31,104 nucleotides of DNA, taken from assembly GCA_025800305.1 (NCBI GenBank), contig JAOXRY010000039.1, positions 1 to 31,104 on the forward strand, read 5' to 3'. The notes beneath the pieces are model-generated. The model did no database searches, had not been told where the DNA came from, and saw nothing but the letters and a program-made list of their open reading frames with translations. Position 1 is the stretch's first letter, and every line of letters begins with the position of its first letter. Source of the stretch: Campylobacterales bacterium (GTDB lineage Bacteria > Campylobacterota > Campylobacteria > Campylobacterales > SZUA-545). A program made the translations under genes and the position numbers. Of this stretch, positions 1 to 7,895 are shown in pieces.

Positions 1-420
1 TGCTTTAAAAGACCAGACGTTTAACATTGTCATTACACCTATAGCACCAAGAAATAAAGCAAAACTATCTTTTTTTGTGATTTTTTTACTTCCAAAAATT
101 GCTAAGATTAAAAAAGTGTTGATAGGTATTAAGCTGGTTACAAAAGCACCTCCTAAGGAAGCTGTACCAAACTTTGTTCCTAAATAAAAATATTTCATAT
201 AAGCAATCATTGTAACAGAAGTTAATAAAACAACAAAAAAGCTTTTAAGATTTATTTTGAAGGATTTTTTTAGAAAAATAATTATAGGTACCATAGTAAT
301 AGCAGTAATAAAAAATCTAAAAAACATAGTTTCAAACTCATTTAAATAGTTACTTAAAACTTTTATATTAACCCAAGATGCTCCCCATCCAATCATAGCT
401 AAAAAAAGTAAAAAATAGAA
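1..420 (-). CDS. DMT-superfamily (EamA) transporter, fragment
   Basis: About 140 codons of a polytopic membrane protein, read leftward, cut by the window edge at its C-terminal side. The first visible residues are FYFLLFLAMIGWGASWVNIK, a first transmembrane helix with the W-G-x-S/A-W-V-N pattern of EamA-domain permeases (drug/metabolite transporter superfamily). Further hydrophobic helices follow (FFRFFITAITMVPIIIF, LLTSVTMIAYMKYFYL, then a glycine-rich helix with GTASLGGAFVTSLIPI). The open frame runs back only to a stop at 430-432, and the only ATG (394-396) lies inside helix 1. The usual start and first few residues are therefore missing, because the gene is interrupted at about 418-426. 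The family is clear. The substrate cannot be told. Confidence 0.75.
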
Positions 421-426
421 AGTGCG
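418..426. other. Junction where two 5'-truncated divergent genes abut
   Basis: To the left, a leftward EamA gene begins at its first transmembrane helix without a start codon. To the right, a rightward sensor kinase begins inside its periplasmic domain. Recognisable coding sequence of both reaches to within a few bases of each other, leaving no promoter, ribosome site or start codon for either. This is what a deletion/inversion breakpoint, or an inverted chimera from amplification or assembly, looks like. No transposon end or target duplication is visible. Confidence 0.6.
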
Positions 427-437
427 ATATTATTTCC

Positions 438-1733
438 TTGGCTATGAAAAGTCCCAATAGAGAGGATTATCTCAACTTTACCAACCCCTTTTTAAAGGTT
501 CCTCTTGTCCTTGTGGCAAAAGATGACAAAGAGTTTATTGATGATCTTAGTAAACTAAAAAATAAAAAAATCGCAATCATCAACCAATCTGTATTCCATG
601 AAATTTTAAAAAAAAGATATCCTAATCTAGAAATTATTGGTGTCTCCAATGGAAAAGAGGGACTTGACTTGGTCAAAGACAATAAAGTATTTGGATATGC
701 AGACGCCCTTCATGGAATACGATACACTAAAAATGCCAATTTGATAGATGGCATTGAAACTATAGGTATGTTTCAAGAAAGCTATCAACTTGCAATAGGT
801 GTTAGAAAAGATAATGAGACACTTCTTAGAGTCTTTGACAAGCTTTCCTCGAAAATCTCTGAAGATGTAAAAACCAAAACTATTCAAAAATGGTCTGCAC
901 TTACTCAAAAAGAAGAACTTGAAATAAAAGAGTATCTTGAGATTTTTTTGCTTCTTGTTTTGGCTTTGATTATTCTATTTTTTTGGAGTCTTTTTCTGAA
1001 AACTAAAGTGGAAGAAGAGGTAGAGAAAAACCAAGCAAATAAACAGCTTCTTTTCCAACAGTCTAAACAAGCAGCGTTAGGTGACATGATTGCCAACATC
1101 GCCCATCAGTGGAAACAACCTCTTAATGAGATCTCCATGATGCAAAGTATTATTTTGAAAAAAAATGAGGATGGAACTCTTTCAAAAGATGAGATTCAAA
1201 AGCAAATTTTAGATGAGCAAAGGGTAGTAAAGTTTATGTCTAAAACCATACAAACCTTTCAGAATTTCTACCTAAAAAAAGAGAAAGAAGATCTTTTTGA
1301 TATCAAAAAATCATACCTAGAAGTAAAAGAGCTTTTAAGAAAAACATTTGAACTCCACAGAATTCAACTTATTGAAGATCTAGAACACATAAAGATCAAT
1401 GGAGATATTAACATGTTCTCCCAAGTTTTTCTCTCTTTGTTTCAAAACAGTATCTTTTTCTTTGTCTCAAGAAAAATTCAAAACCCAAAACTATGGATAA
1501 CAATTACAAGGGAAAAAAATAAAATTCTTATTAAAATAAGAGATAACGGCGGCGGAATTAAAGCAAAAAAAATCTCTTCTGTTTTTATGTTTAACTATTC
1601 AGATAGAGACAATAAAGAGAAATCATTAGGTCTTGGTCTTTACACTTCAAAAATGATTATTGAAGAAAAATTTGACGGATTCATTACAGCAAAAAACCAA
1701 GAAGATGGAGCTGTTTTTACAATCTATCTCTAA
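438..1733 (+). CDS. Sensor histidine kinase with SBP_bac_3 domain, 5'-truncated
   Basis: Membrane histidine kinase whose input domain is a periplasmic solute-binding (SBP_bac_3) fold. Visible parts are the later portion of the binding domain (residues about 1-155, with NREDYLNFTNPF near the start), one transmembrane helix (167-187), an H-box with IAHQWKQPLN (His223), an N-box-like segment (Asn337), a D-x-G-x-G motif (DNGGGI, 369-374) and GLGLY (398-402). Family members normally carry a signal peptide and the first part of the binding domain. Here codons upstream of the TTG at 438 still fit the family (D-I-I-S-L-A from 426), then similarity stops at the transporter fragment. The TTG at 438 or ATG at 444 is thus unlikely to be a true start, and the gene is probably inactive or artefactually joined. 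It converges on the LytTR gene with a 4-base overlap. Confidence 0.8.
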   Translation: MAMKSPNREDYLNFTNPFLKVPLVLVAKDDKEFIDDLSKLKNKKIAIINQSVFHEILKKRYPNLEIIGVSNGKEGLDLVKDNKVFGYADALHGIRYTKNANLIDGIETIGMFQESYQLAIGVRKDNETLLRVFDKLSSKISEDVKTKTIQKWSALTQKEELEIKEYLEIFLLLVLALIILFFWSLFLKTKVEEEVEKNQANKQLLFQQSKQAALGDMIANIAHQWKQPLNEISMMQSIILKKNEDGTLSKDEIQKQILDEQRVVKFMSKTIQTFQNFYLKKEKEDLFDIKKSYLEVKELLRKTFELHRIQLIEDLEHIKINGDINMFSQVFLSLFQNSIFFFVSRKIQNPKLWITITREKNKILIKIRDNGGGIKAKKISSVFMFNYSDRDNKEKSLGLGLYTSKMIIEEKFDGFITAKNQEDGAVFTIYL

Positions 1734-2434
1734 ATAGATGAGTTATCCCAAAACTCCCTTAAGTTTTTTCCCCCCTCTTTACTGGTTGTTATTTTTTCTT
1801 TTATGTCTTTAAAAGTGATAATATATTTACTCTGTTCAATACTTTCAAATGAATCAATAAACTCTAAATTAACAAGATGAGATCTGTGAACCTTAAAAAG
1901 ATGTTGTAACTTATTTTTTATATCTGAGATCTTCATTGACACATAAAGAGTTCTCTCTTTTGTTCTGATAATCACTTCATTTAGATCTGCTGTTACATAT
2001 ACAATCTCTTCTGGAAAAATTGGATAGAGTTTTCCTGCCATTTTCCCCATGATAAATCTTGGCAAGTCTTTTTGTTTTGAAAGAAGTGGCTTAATTCTTT
2101 CAAGAATTTTTCCAAGTTCTGATTTTGAAACTGGCTTTAAAAGATATCCAAACCCACTTGTTGAAAAAGCTTCTAAAGCGTAGTTATCATAAGCTGTTAC
2201 AAACACAACAAAAGTATCACAGTTTCTTGAGATAAAGTCTGCCAACTCTAAACCACTCTCTCCTGGCATTTCGATATCTAAAAAAGCAATGTCAAACCTC
2301 TCGTTTTCTAAAAGCTCTTTTGCTTTTTCACTATTTTCTGCTTGTGTAATATTCTCTACATTTAGATCTTCTTTAAGAATCCTCTCTACTCTTTCTCTTG
2401 CCAGTGCTACATCATCAACTACTAATACTTTCAA
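1730..2434 (-). CDS. LytTR-family response regulator
   Basis: Two-component response regulator of 234 residues. The N-terminal receiver has the acidic pair Asp7-Asp8, phospho-acceptor Asp53 (FLDIEMPGESG), Thr80 and Lys100 (LLKP). A LytTR DNA-binding domain fills about 126-230, with the typical FKVHRSHLVNL segment near 180-190. Such proteins bind direct repeats as dimers. The start is TTG at 2432-2434: the receiver needs Asp7/8, so no later start is possible. The gene begins one base after the stop of the LytS-like kinase, which must be its partner, and is the last gene of a five-gene overlapping operon with photolyase. Its target genes cannot be told from the window; autoregulation of this operon is the simplest guess. 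Confidence 0.93.
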   Translation of the reverse strand: MKVLVVDDVALARERVERILKEDLNVENITQAENSEKAKELLENERFDIAFLDIEMPGESGLELADFISRNCDTFVVFVTAYDNYALEAFSTSGFGYLLKPVSKSELGKILERIKPLLSKQKDLPRFIMGKMAGKLYPIFPEEIVYVTADLNEVIIRTKERTLYVSMKISDIKNKLQHLFKVHRSHLVNLEFIDSFESIEQSKYIITFKDIKEKITTSKEGGKNLREFWDNSSI

Positions 2435-2435
2435 A

Positions 2436-3437
2436 TTACTTTTCCATTTCTATTGTAAAAATATTATTTCCATCTACATGTTTATATTTTATAGAGTTAT
2501 TTTCGTTTAAGATCTTTACTCTACTTTCAACATTTTTAAGTCCTGTTCCAAAGATTAGATTTTCTATCTTCTCTCCTTTGTTAATAATGTTGATAAAAAC
2601 CATCCTCTCTACTACTACAATTTCAACTGTTATAATTAACTCTTTTCCTTTAAACCCATATTTAATAGCATTTTCTACAAAAAGTTGAAGAGCAAATTTT
2701 GGAACAATAAAATCTAACTTCTCTTCTCTATTATCTATATTTAATTGAATCAATTCATTGTGTTGTAGTTTAATAATTTCAACATAGTCTTCAATATATG
2801 CTAATTCTTTTAAAATATCCACATTGTGTTCTTCACTGGCAATAGTTCTTAACATTTTTGAAAGAACTAAGATCCCATCTTCTGCTTTTTCCACATCTTT
2901 ATGGACAAGTTCTGCCAATACATTTAAAGTATTATGAACAAAATGAGAATTTAATTGGCTTTCCAGTGCTGTTAAACGAAGCTCTCCAACCTCCTCTTTT
3001 AGTTCCTCTTCTCCTACTTTATGATATTGAAAAAAATAAAGGATCAAACCAACACAATAACTTAAAGTCCCTACTAAAATTGATATAAACAGAGGCTCTT
3101 TTACAAAACCTACAGTATGAGGAAAAACTATATTAAGCACAACATATCCAAACAAAAATCCAAAAAAACCAGAGAGAAAAGAGACTAAAAAACCAAGAAG
3201 ATGACTTACCCAAAAAGATGTTTCATCTTTTATAAAACTATTAAAAAAAGGTACAAAAATAGCTGCTACACTAGTAATAGAAGAACCAACAATAAGCCCA
3301 GCTAACGCTGTTGGATAGTCAAACTCTCCATAAAGAAGATAAGAGGAAAACGAACCAAACAAAAAACCAATTGCAACACCAACTCCAATAATAAAAGTCC
3401 AGCCCTTTAGCCCAACTTGAACGCTATAATTCTTCAC
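2436..3437 (-). CDS. LytS-like membrane sensor histidine kinase
   Basis: Kinase of the LytS/His_kinase (PF06580) class, 333 residues. Four predicted membrane helices (about 12-35, 42-64, 77-102, 115-137) with almost no extramembrane loops are followed by a short coiled stretch and the catalytic core. The family phospho-acceptor segment reads QLNSHFVHNTLN with His165; the usual proline before HF is serine here. The N-box is FVENAIKYGFKG (Asn256) and the glycine box is GTGLKNVESRV. The start is GTG at 3435-3437, inside the last codons of the oxidoreductase gene (14-base overlap), and no ATG exists near it. Overlap on one side and one-base spacing to the LytTR gene on the other imply coupled translation. 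With no periplasmic domain, the signal is probably sensed in or at the membrane. Confidence 0.92.
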   Translation of the reverse strand: MKNYSVQVGLKGWTFIIGVGVAIGFLFGSFSSYLLYGEFDYPTALAGLIVGSSITSVAAIFVPFFNSFIKDETSFWVSHLLGFLVSFLSGFFGFLFGYVVLNIVFPHTVGFVKEPLFISILVGTLSYCVGLILYFFQYHKVGEEELKEEVGELRLTALESQLNSHFVHNTLNVLAELVHKDVEKAEDGILVLSKMLRTIASEEHNVDILKELAYIEDYVEIIKLQHNELIQLNIDNREEKLDFIVPKFALQLFVENAIKYGFKGKELIITVEIVVVERMVFINIINKGEKIENLIFGTGLKNVESRVKILNENNSIKYKHVDGNNIFTIEMEK

Positions 3438-4857
3438 CTAAAATCCCCATTAAATTTTTCACACCAATAGCAACACCAGGCCATCCTTGACCAGCAAAAA
3501 CTGTATCACCAATATTGTAAAGCCCCTTTTCATAGGTAACAGAAGAAGGATAATCAATTTTTGTGTTTTTCATTGTGATTCCAATTCCTCCAACACTTTG
3601 TCTTGATGTAAATCTTTCAAAGGTTCTTGGTGTACCTAAGTAACTAAACTCTATTTTATCTTTTTTAACTTCTAAGCCTTTACAAAAAGAATCAATTATC
3701 TCTTTTTCTAAAACATCTTTTTTCTTCTCATACTCCTCTTGAGTTTCGCAGTTCCAAAAATTTATATCTGTATGGGTCGAAATTGTCACACCATAGACCC
3801 CATCAACAACCATCTTTTTATCATTTTTTGAAGGTATAGAGACAAAAATAGAGTTGGAAATACAGTTGGAGAAATTCTGCTTTTCTAAGATCTGATAGTG
3901 GTGATTATAATCCCCTTCCAATCTTATTCCAAGATAGACAACACAAGCTCCTTGAGAGATCTTAAAAGCCTCTTTTTTCTTTTGGTAATAATCTTTGGCT
4001 TTATCTAAAGAGACATAGTCACTATTAAAGACAGTGGAGTTTAAAATTACTTTTTTACTTTTATAGCTATTTTTCTTACTCTTTACAACAAAGAGATCTT
4101 TCTCTTTAGAAACATCTATAACTTTCTCGTTTTTCACTGTCTCTACATTTTCTAAAAGGGTATTAAAAACTTCTCCAATACCACCTTTTACATTGTAGTT
4201 ATCATAAAAAGTATATCCTAATGCCAAAGCAAGAGTCAGAAAACTGATATCTTTTACTTTGGCTTGTGCAACAATTCTTGCTTGGTTATCAAGATAGTTT
4301 AAATAATCTTCATCTATATCTGGATAATACTCTTTTAAATAGTCTAAACTATTGGCTAAAAACTCTTTTTTTAACTTCAAACCTAAAGGGGTTAGAGACC
4401 TTATTGTCTTTGCCACACCTGTAATTGAAGAAAGATCAAAACTTTTCTGTTTGTGAGAATAGAAGATCTTATTAACTTCCAAAACTTTTTCATAAAATTT
4501 ACGATGATTTTTATGGGGATATCCACAATTTAGTTGTTGTAAAAATTTGTCTAACTCTTTATATCTTCTAATGATTTTTTCACCATCTATAACAGTGATT
4601 GTAGGATTGATCTCTTCTATATTCTCTAGATTTATCCCTGCTTTTTCAATCAGCTCTCCAACAGGCATATCTGGTTTTAGTCCATTAAATGTGGTTGCAC
4701 CTGCGTTAAATGAGATCTTATCTTTTACAAATGTTCCAGAACACCCTCCAAAATAATGGGTTCCTTCCAAAAGTAAAACTCTATTTTTTTTAGAAAGTAA
4801 AGAAGCCGAAAGACTTCCTCCGACTCCACTTCCAACTACAATATAATCATATATCAC
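3424..4857 (-). CDS. FAD-dependent oxidoreductase, phytoene desaturase/carotenoid isomerase-like
   Basis: A 477-residue flavoprotein of the CrtI/CrtISO branch of the amine-oxidase fold. The N-terminal dinucleotide-binding motif is VVGSGVGGSLSASLL (residues 7-21), ending in an acidic residue after strand 2 (LLLEG). A G-G-C-S-G segment follows. The C-terminal FAD-contact motif is GDTVFAGQGWPGVAIG (about 450-465), as in carotenoid isomerases and related desaturases. No phytoene synthase lies in the window, so a carotenoid substrate is not established; a lipid or other polyene is possible. The start is GTG at 4855-4857, overlapping the photolyase 3' end by 11 bases, which puts it in the photolyase operon. 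FAD-binding oxidoreductases beside photolyase also occur in LitR-type light-induced clusters of other bacteria. Confidence 0.85.
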   Translation of the reverse strand: MIYDYIVVGSGVGGSLSASLLSKKNRVLLLEGTHYFGGCSGTFVKDKISFNAGATTFNGLKPDMPVGELIEKAGINLENIEEINPTITVIDGEKIIRRYKELDKFLQQLNCGYPHKNHRKFYEKVLEVNKIFYSHKQKSFDLSSITGVAKTIRSLTPLGLKLKKEFLANSLDYLKEYYPDIDEDYLNYLDNQARIVAQAKVKDISFLTLALALGYTFYDNYNVKGGIGEVFNTLLENVETVKNEKVIDVSKEKDLFVVKSKKNSYKSKKVILNSTVFNSDYVSLDKAKDYYQKKKEAFKISQGACVVYLGIRLEGDYNHHYQILEKQNFSNCISNSIFVSIPSKNDKKMVVDGVYGVTISTHTDINFWNCETQEEYEKKKDVLEKEIIDSFCKGLEVKKDKIEFSYLGTPRTFERFTSRQSVGGIGITMKNTKIDYPSSVTYEKGLYNIGDTVFAGQGWPGVAIGVKNLMGILGEEL

Positions 4858-6154
4858 TCTTTTTAAACCTCTTTAAAAACATCTCTTTAGAAACTTTTCT
4901 ATCAACAATCATCTGGGAATAGCCCTCAACCCTAAAGAGTTTAAAAAAATATTCATCATGGATTTTCTTTGGTGATAAACTTTTTAGTTCTGGAACCCAT
5001 TTTTTAATATATTTTCCTTCATTATCAAATTTTTTACTTTGTAAAAATGGATTAAAAATACGAAAATAGGGAACAGCGTCCGCTCCAGTTGAAGCAGCCC
5101 ACTGCCAAGATCCCACGTTAGAACTAGCTTCATAATCTAAAAGAGTCTCTCTAAAATAACTCTCTCCCCATCTCCAATCAATCATCAGATCTTTTGTAAG
5201 AAAAGAAGCAACAGCCATTCTGGCACGATTGTGGATATTTCCTGTAGCTTTTAGCTCTCTCATCCCAGCGTCAATCAGTGGAAAGCCCGTCTCTCCATTT
5301 TTCCATTTTTCAAATTTTTCTTTATCGTTTATATACTCTGGTTCAACATCTAAAAAATTATTTTTTTCACTGGAAGGAAAGTGGACAAAAAGGTAGTTAA
5401 AAAAATCTCTCCACACAATCTGTCTTGAAAACTCTACATGATCAATCTCTCGTACCACTTTTCTTACCGAAACAGTTCCAAAACGAAGATGAATTCCTAA
5501 CTTTGAAGTACCTTCTAGATCTAAAAAATCCCTATCTTCTTTATAATTTTCAACTTTTGTTTTAAACTCTTCTATAAGAACATCAAAAGACTTTATATCA
5601 ACCAAAGGCAGGGTAAATCCATAGTTTTTCAGATCTATACTTGGATAATCATAAGAAGCTAATTTAAGATCTTTTGACGGCTTATACTCTACTTTTGAAA
5701 GTGGTTCAATCATCTCCAAAAGAGATTTATAAAACGGCGTAAAAACCCTGTAAGGAGTTCCATCTTTTTTTAAGATCTCTTCTGGGATAAAAAGAAAATT
5801 ATCATGGACTTTTTCCAAATTATATTTTAAGCCAATCTTCTTATCTCTTTGTAAAGAAGCTCTATCATTATCCCCTGAACAAAGAATTTTAGAGATCTCT
5901 TTCTCCTTTGAGATCTTTTCAAAAACCTCATCCACCTTTCCGTAGAAAATAGCCAGATCTAAACCTATAGATTGTAATTTTTCTTTAAGTTTAAAAACAC
6001 TTTCAAAGATAAAACTTACTCTTCTATCGTCTTTTTTAAAAGTAGAAAGTAACTCCTCATCAAAAATAAAAATAGGAAGAACCTCTCCCTTTGCTTTTTC
6101 TAAAATAGGGTTATCATCAATCCTAAGATCTCTTCTAAACCAAAGAATGGTCAC
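4847..6154 (-). CDS. phrB: Deoxyribodipyrimidine photolyase (CPD photolyase)
   Basis: Repairs UV-induced cyclobutane pyrimidine dimers using light absorbed by FAD and an antenna chromophore. The length (435 residues) is slightly short of E. coli PhrB. The N-terminal antenna domain starts WFRRDLRIDDN. The FAD domain includes TSKLGIHLRFGTVS and a C-terminal block with WQWAASTGADAVPYFRIFNP, which contains the tryptophan and asparagine positions typical of class I CPD photolyases; RARMAVASFLTKDL precedes it. The start is GTG at 6152-6154, overlapping the upstream stop as GTGA, and the family start (x-x-x-L-W-F-R-R-D-L-R) leaves no alternative. It sits between a DUF523/DUF1722 gene, a common photolyase neighbour (ybgA in E. 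coli), and a flavin oxidoreductase. Confidence 0.96.
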   Translation of the reverse strand: MTILWFRRDLRIDDNPILEKAKGEVLPIFIFDEELLSTFKKDDRRVSFIFESVFKLKEKLQSIGLDLAIFYGKVDEVFEKISKEKEISKILCSGDNDRASLQRDKKIGLKYNLEKVHDNFLFIPEEILKKDGTPYRVFTPFYKSLLEMIEPLSKVEYKPSKDLKLASYDYPSIDLKNYGFTLPLVDIKSFDVLIEEFKTKVENYKEDRDFLDLEGTSKLGIHLRFGTVSVRKVVREIDHVEFSRQIVWRDFFNYLFVHFPSSEKNNFLDVEPEYINDKEKFEKWKNGETGFPLIDAGMRELKATGNIHNRARMAVASFLTKDLMIDWRWGESYFRETLLDYEASSNVGSWQWAASTGADAVPYFRIFNPFLQSKKFDNEGKYIKKWVPELKSLSPKKIHDEYFFKLFRVEGYSQMIVDRKVSKEMFLKRFKKSDI

Positions 6155-7095
6155 TTATAAGCCTTCACATCGCTTCTAAGTCCTAGCTCCTTTGGATAGG
6201 GATTGAGAAAAAATTGGTTTAAAATATAATCGATTTTGTACTTTTTCATGTATATTTCAAGTGGCTTTAAATAAGCAATTAGTGGGACAATTCCATCTTT
6301 GAACTCTTTTAATGTTATTGTTAAGATCTCTTTTTCTTCTTTGGAAATATTGTTTTTTATAAAACCTTGAATATGCTGACAGACATTAACAATTTTTCCT
6401 CTATCGCTTCTTTTTCCAATTGCTTCAAAAAAGAGTTTTTCATACTCTTTATAGATACTCATTAGATCTTTTTTGTTTTGATTGGCAACAATTTTTCCTA
6501 AAGTTCTATAGTTGTTTTCATCTTTAGATTGGAGGAAAAACTTAAATCGTGAATGAAAATCCACAAGATCTGAAAGTTTTTTAATACTCTCTTTTAAATT
6601 TAAAATAGCATCATAGGCAAATAAATGAATAATAAAATTCTCTCTAAGCCATGGATCTAAAAGTCTTTTTTCATCTTCAATAGGAAAATATGGTAGCTCT
6701 TTTTTTACAGCTTTTACAAAGATTCCTTCTGTATTGGAAAAAGGCATTCCATTGGGATTGTAAACCTTGACTCTTTCCACACCACAGCTAGGAGACTTTG
6801 CTTTAAATATAAAACCTCTTAGATTTTGCTCTTTAATATCTTTTGCAAACTCTTTACTTGTTTCTTCCAACTCTTTTGTGACATCTTCTTTTGTTTTATT
6901 TGTAATAACTTTTAAAGTTTCATCTTCAACTAATCGTAAAGATTGTCTGGGAGTACCGAAGGCTTTTGCTTCAGGACAGTATGGGGTGAACTGTAAAATA
7001 AGGGAGAGTTGTTTTGTTACAAACTCGTCACGAGAATGGGAACCATCATAACCGCACTCGTGACCTATAAGACATCCTGAAACGCCAACCTTCAT
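6151..7095 (-). CDS. DUF523-DUF1722 fusion protein (YbgA/TudS-like)
   Basis: Two domains in 314 residues. The N-terminal DUF523 (about 1-150) has the three conserved cysteines Cys8 (SGCLIG), Cys40 (YCPE) and Cys104 (SPSCG). In the related thiouracil desulfurase TudS these bind a [4Fe-4S] cluster. The C-terminal DUF1722 (about 190-305) is the YbgA domain. Stand-alone TudS removes sulfur from thiouracil; the role of the fused form next to photolyase is unsettled, but a link to RNA/DNA photodamage or thio-base repair has been discussed because the pair recurs. The start is ATG 7093-7095 with a perfect AAGGAG site (minus strand, 7101-7106). It is the first gene of the five-gene operon. The 77-base space upstream holds a TTGACA (minus strand, 7151-7156), but no convincing -10 at the right distance. 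Confidence 0.9.
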   Translation of the reverse strand: MKVGVSGCLIGHECGYDGSHSRDEFVTKQLSLILQFTPYCPEAKAFGTPRQSLRLVEDETLKVITNKTKEDVTKELEETSKEFAKDIKEQNLRGFIFKAKSPSCGVERVKVYNPNGMPFSNTEGIFVKAVKKELPYFPIEDEKRLLDPWLRENFIIHLFAYDAILNLKESIKKLSDLVDFHSRFKFFLQSKDENNYRTLGKIVANQNKKDLMSIYKEYEKLFFEAIGKRSDRGKIVNVCQHIQGFIKNNISKEEKEILTITLKEFKDGIVPLIAYLKPLEIYMKKYKIDYILNQFFLNPYPKELGLRSDVKAYK

Positions 7096-7172
7096 AAATA
7101 CTCCTTGGAAGAAGTTTACCTCTAGTAAAGGTTTTTTGGTAGTCTTTTTTTGTCAATTGATAGAAGAGTCTA

Positions 7173-7832
7173 TTAGACTCCTCTTGGTGTTCTTTCTATT
7201 CTTTTTCTCTCTAGTCCACCAAAAACTCTATGGTAGCTATTAATCTTTTGATGGGTATCTTTTGCTCCCCAAAGATCACCAATAACAGCTGTCATATCAG
7301 CTCCTGCATCTACAAGCTCTTTTGCATTATCAGATGTTATCCCACCAATAGCACAGATTGGAATACTCAACTCTTTTTTAGCCTGAACCAAGATATCTTT
7401 AGAAACTATTGGAGCTTCTGGCTTGGTACAGGAAGGATAAAAAGCACCAAAAGCAACATAATCAGCTCCTCTTTGCTCCATATCTTTTGCTCTTTCAAGA
7501 TTCCCATAACAAGAAACTCCAATAAGCCCATCAAACTCTTTTCTAACATCTTCTATAGAAGCGTCATCTTTTCCAATATGAACTCCATGGGCTTTTACCA
7601 TAGCAGCTAACTCTACTCTATCATCGATGATAAAAGTTGCACCGTAGTGTTCACACAGTTTTCTAATATTTAAAGCGTCTGGGTAGTGTTCTAGAACTGT
7701 CTTTTTCTTTGCTCTATATTGAATGACTTTTACACCATACATTAGAATCAATTTTACGTAGTTTTGAATCGTTGGAGATGGTGTTAGTTTCTCATCGGTA
7801 ATTGCATATAAACCATTTAAATTTTTATTCAT
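7173..7832 (-). CDS. thiE: Thiamine phosphate synthase
   Basis: Joins hydroxymethylpyrimidine diphosphate and thiazole phosphate carboxylate to make thiamine monophosphate. The TIM-barrel protein of 219 residues shows the family signatures: YAITD at the N terminus, VIQYRAK, the metal/diphosphate region FIIDDRVELA with GVHIGKDD, GVSCY, the loop YVAFGAFYPSCTKPEA and the phosphate-binding CAIGGI near the C terminus. The start is ATG 7830-7832 after AGGATA. An extended -10 (TGTTAGAAT on the minus strand) sits 32 bases upstream, so thiE may be transcribed on its own as well as by read-through from the kinase gene. No other thiamine genes are nearby. Confidence 0.95.
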   Translation of the reverse strand: MNKNLNGLYAITDEKLTPSPTIQNYVKLILMYGVKVIQYRAKKKTVLEHYPDALNIRKLCEHYGATFIIDDRVELAAMVKAHGVHIGKDDASIEDVRKEFDGLIGVSCYGNLERAKDMEQRGADYVAFGAFYPSCTKPEAPIVSKDILVQAKKELSIPICAIGGITSDNAKELVDAGADMTAVIGDLWGAKDTHQKINSYHRVFGGLERKRIERTPRGV

Positions 7833-7863
7833 TTAAGTATCCTAAATTAAATTAATTATCATC

Positions 7864-7872
7864 ATTCTAACA
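7864..7872 (-). promoter_or_regulatory. Extended -10 promoter for thiE
   Basis: The minus strand reads TGTTAGAAT, matching TG-N-TANAAT, 32 bases before the thiE start in the 63-base space after the kinase gene. Campylobacterota housekeeping promoters usually rely on the extended -10 and lack a clear -35; none is seen here. Confidence 0.45.
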
Positions 7873-7875
7873 CAA

Positions 7876-7893
7876 AATAAGCTTTTACTTATT
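7876..7893 (-). terminator. Weak hairpin after the kinase gene
   Basis: On the minus strand AATAAG and CTTATT pair around a six-base loop directly after the kinase stop codon, followed by TTTTG. The stem is short and AT-rich, so any termination would be partial. Confidence 0.2.
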
Positions 7894-7895
7894 AA

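Noticed and set aside
7166..7180. Palindrome GAGTCTATTAGACTC over the thiE stop as terminator
   Set aside because: A 7-bp stem with almost no loop and no T-run on the minus strand; it is probably a coincidence of the coding end.
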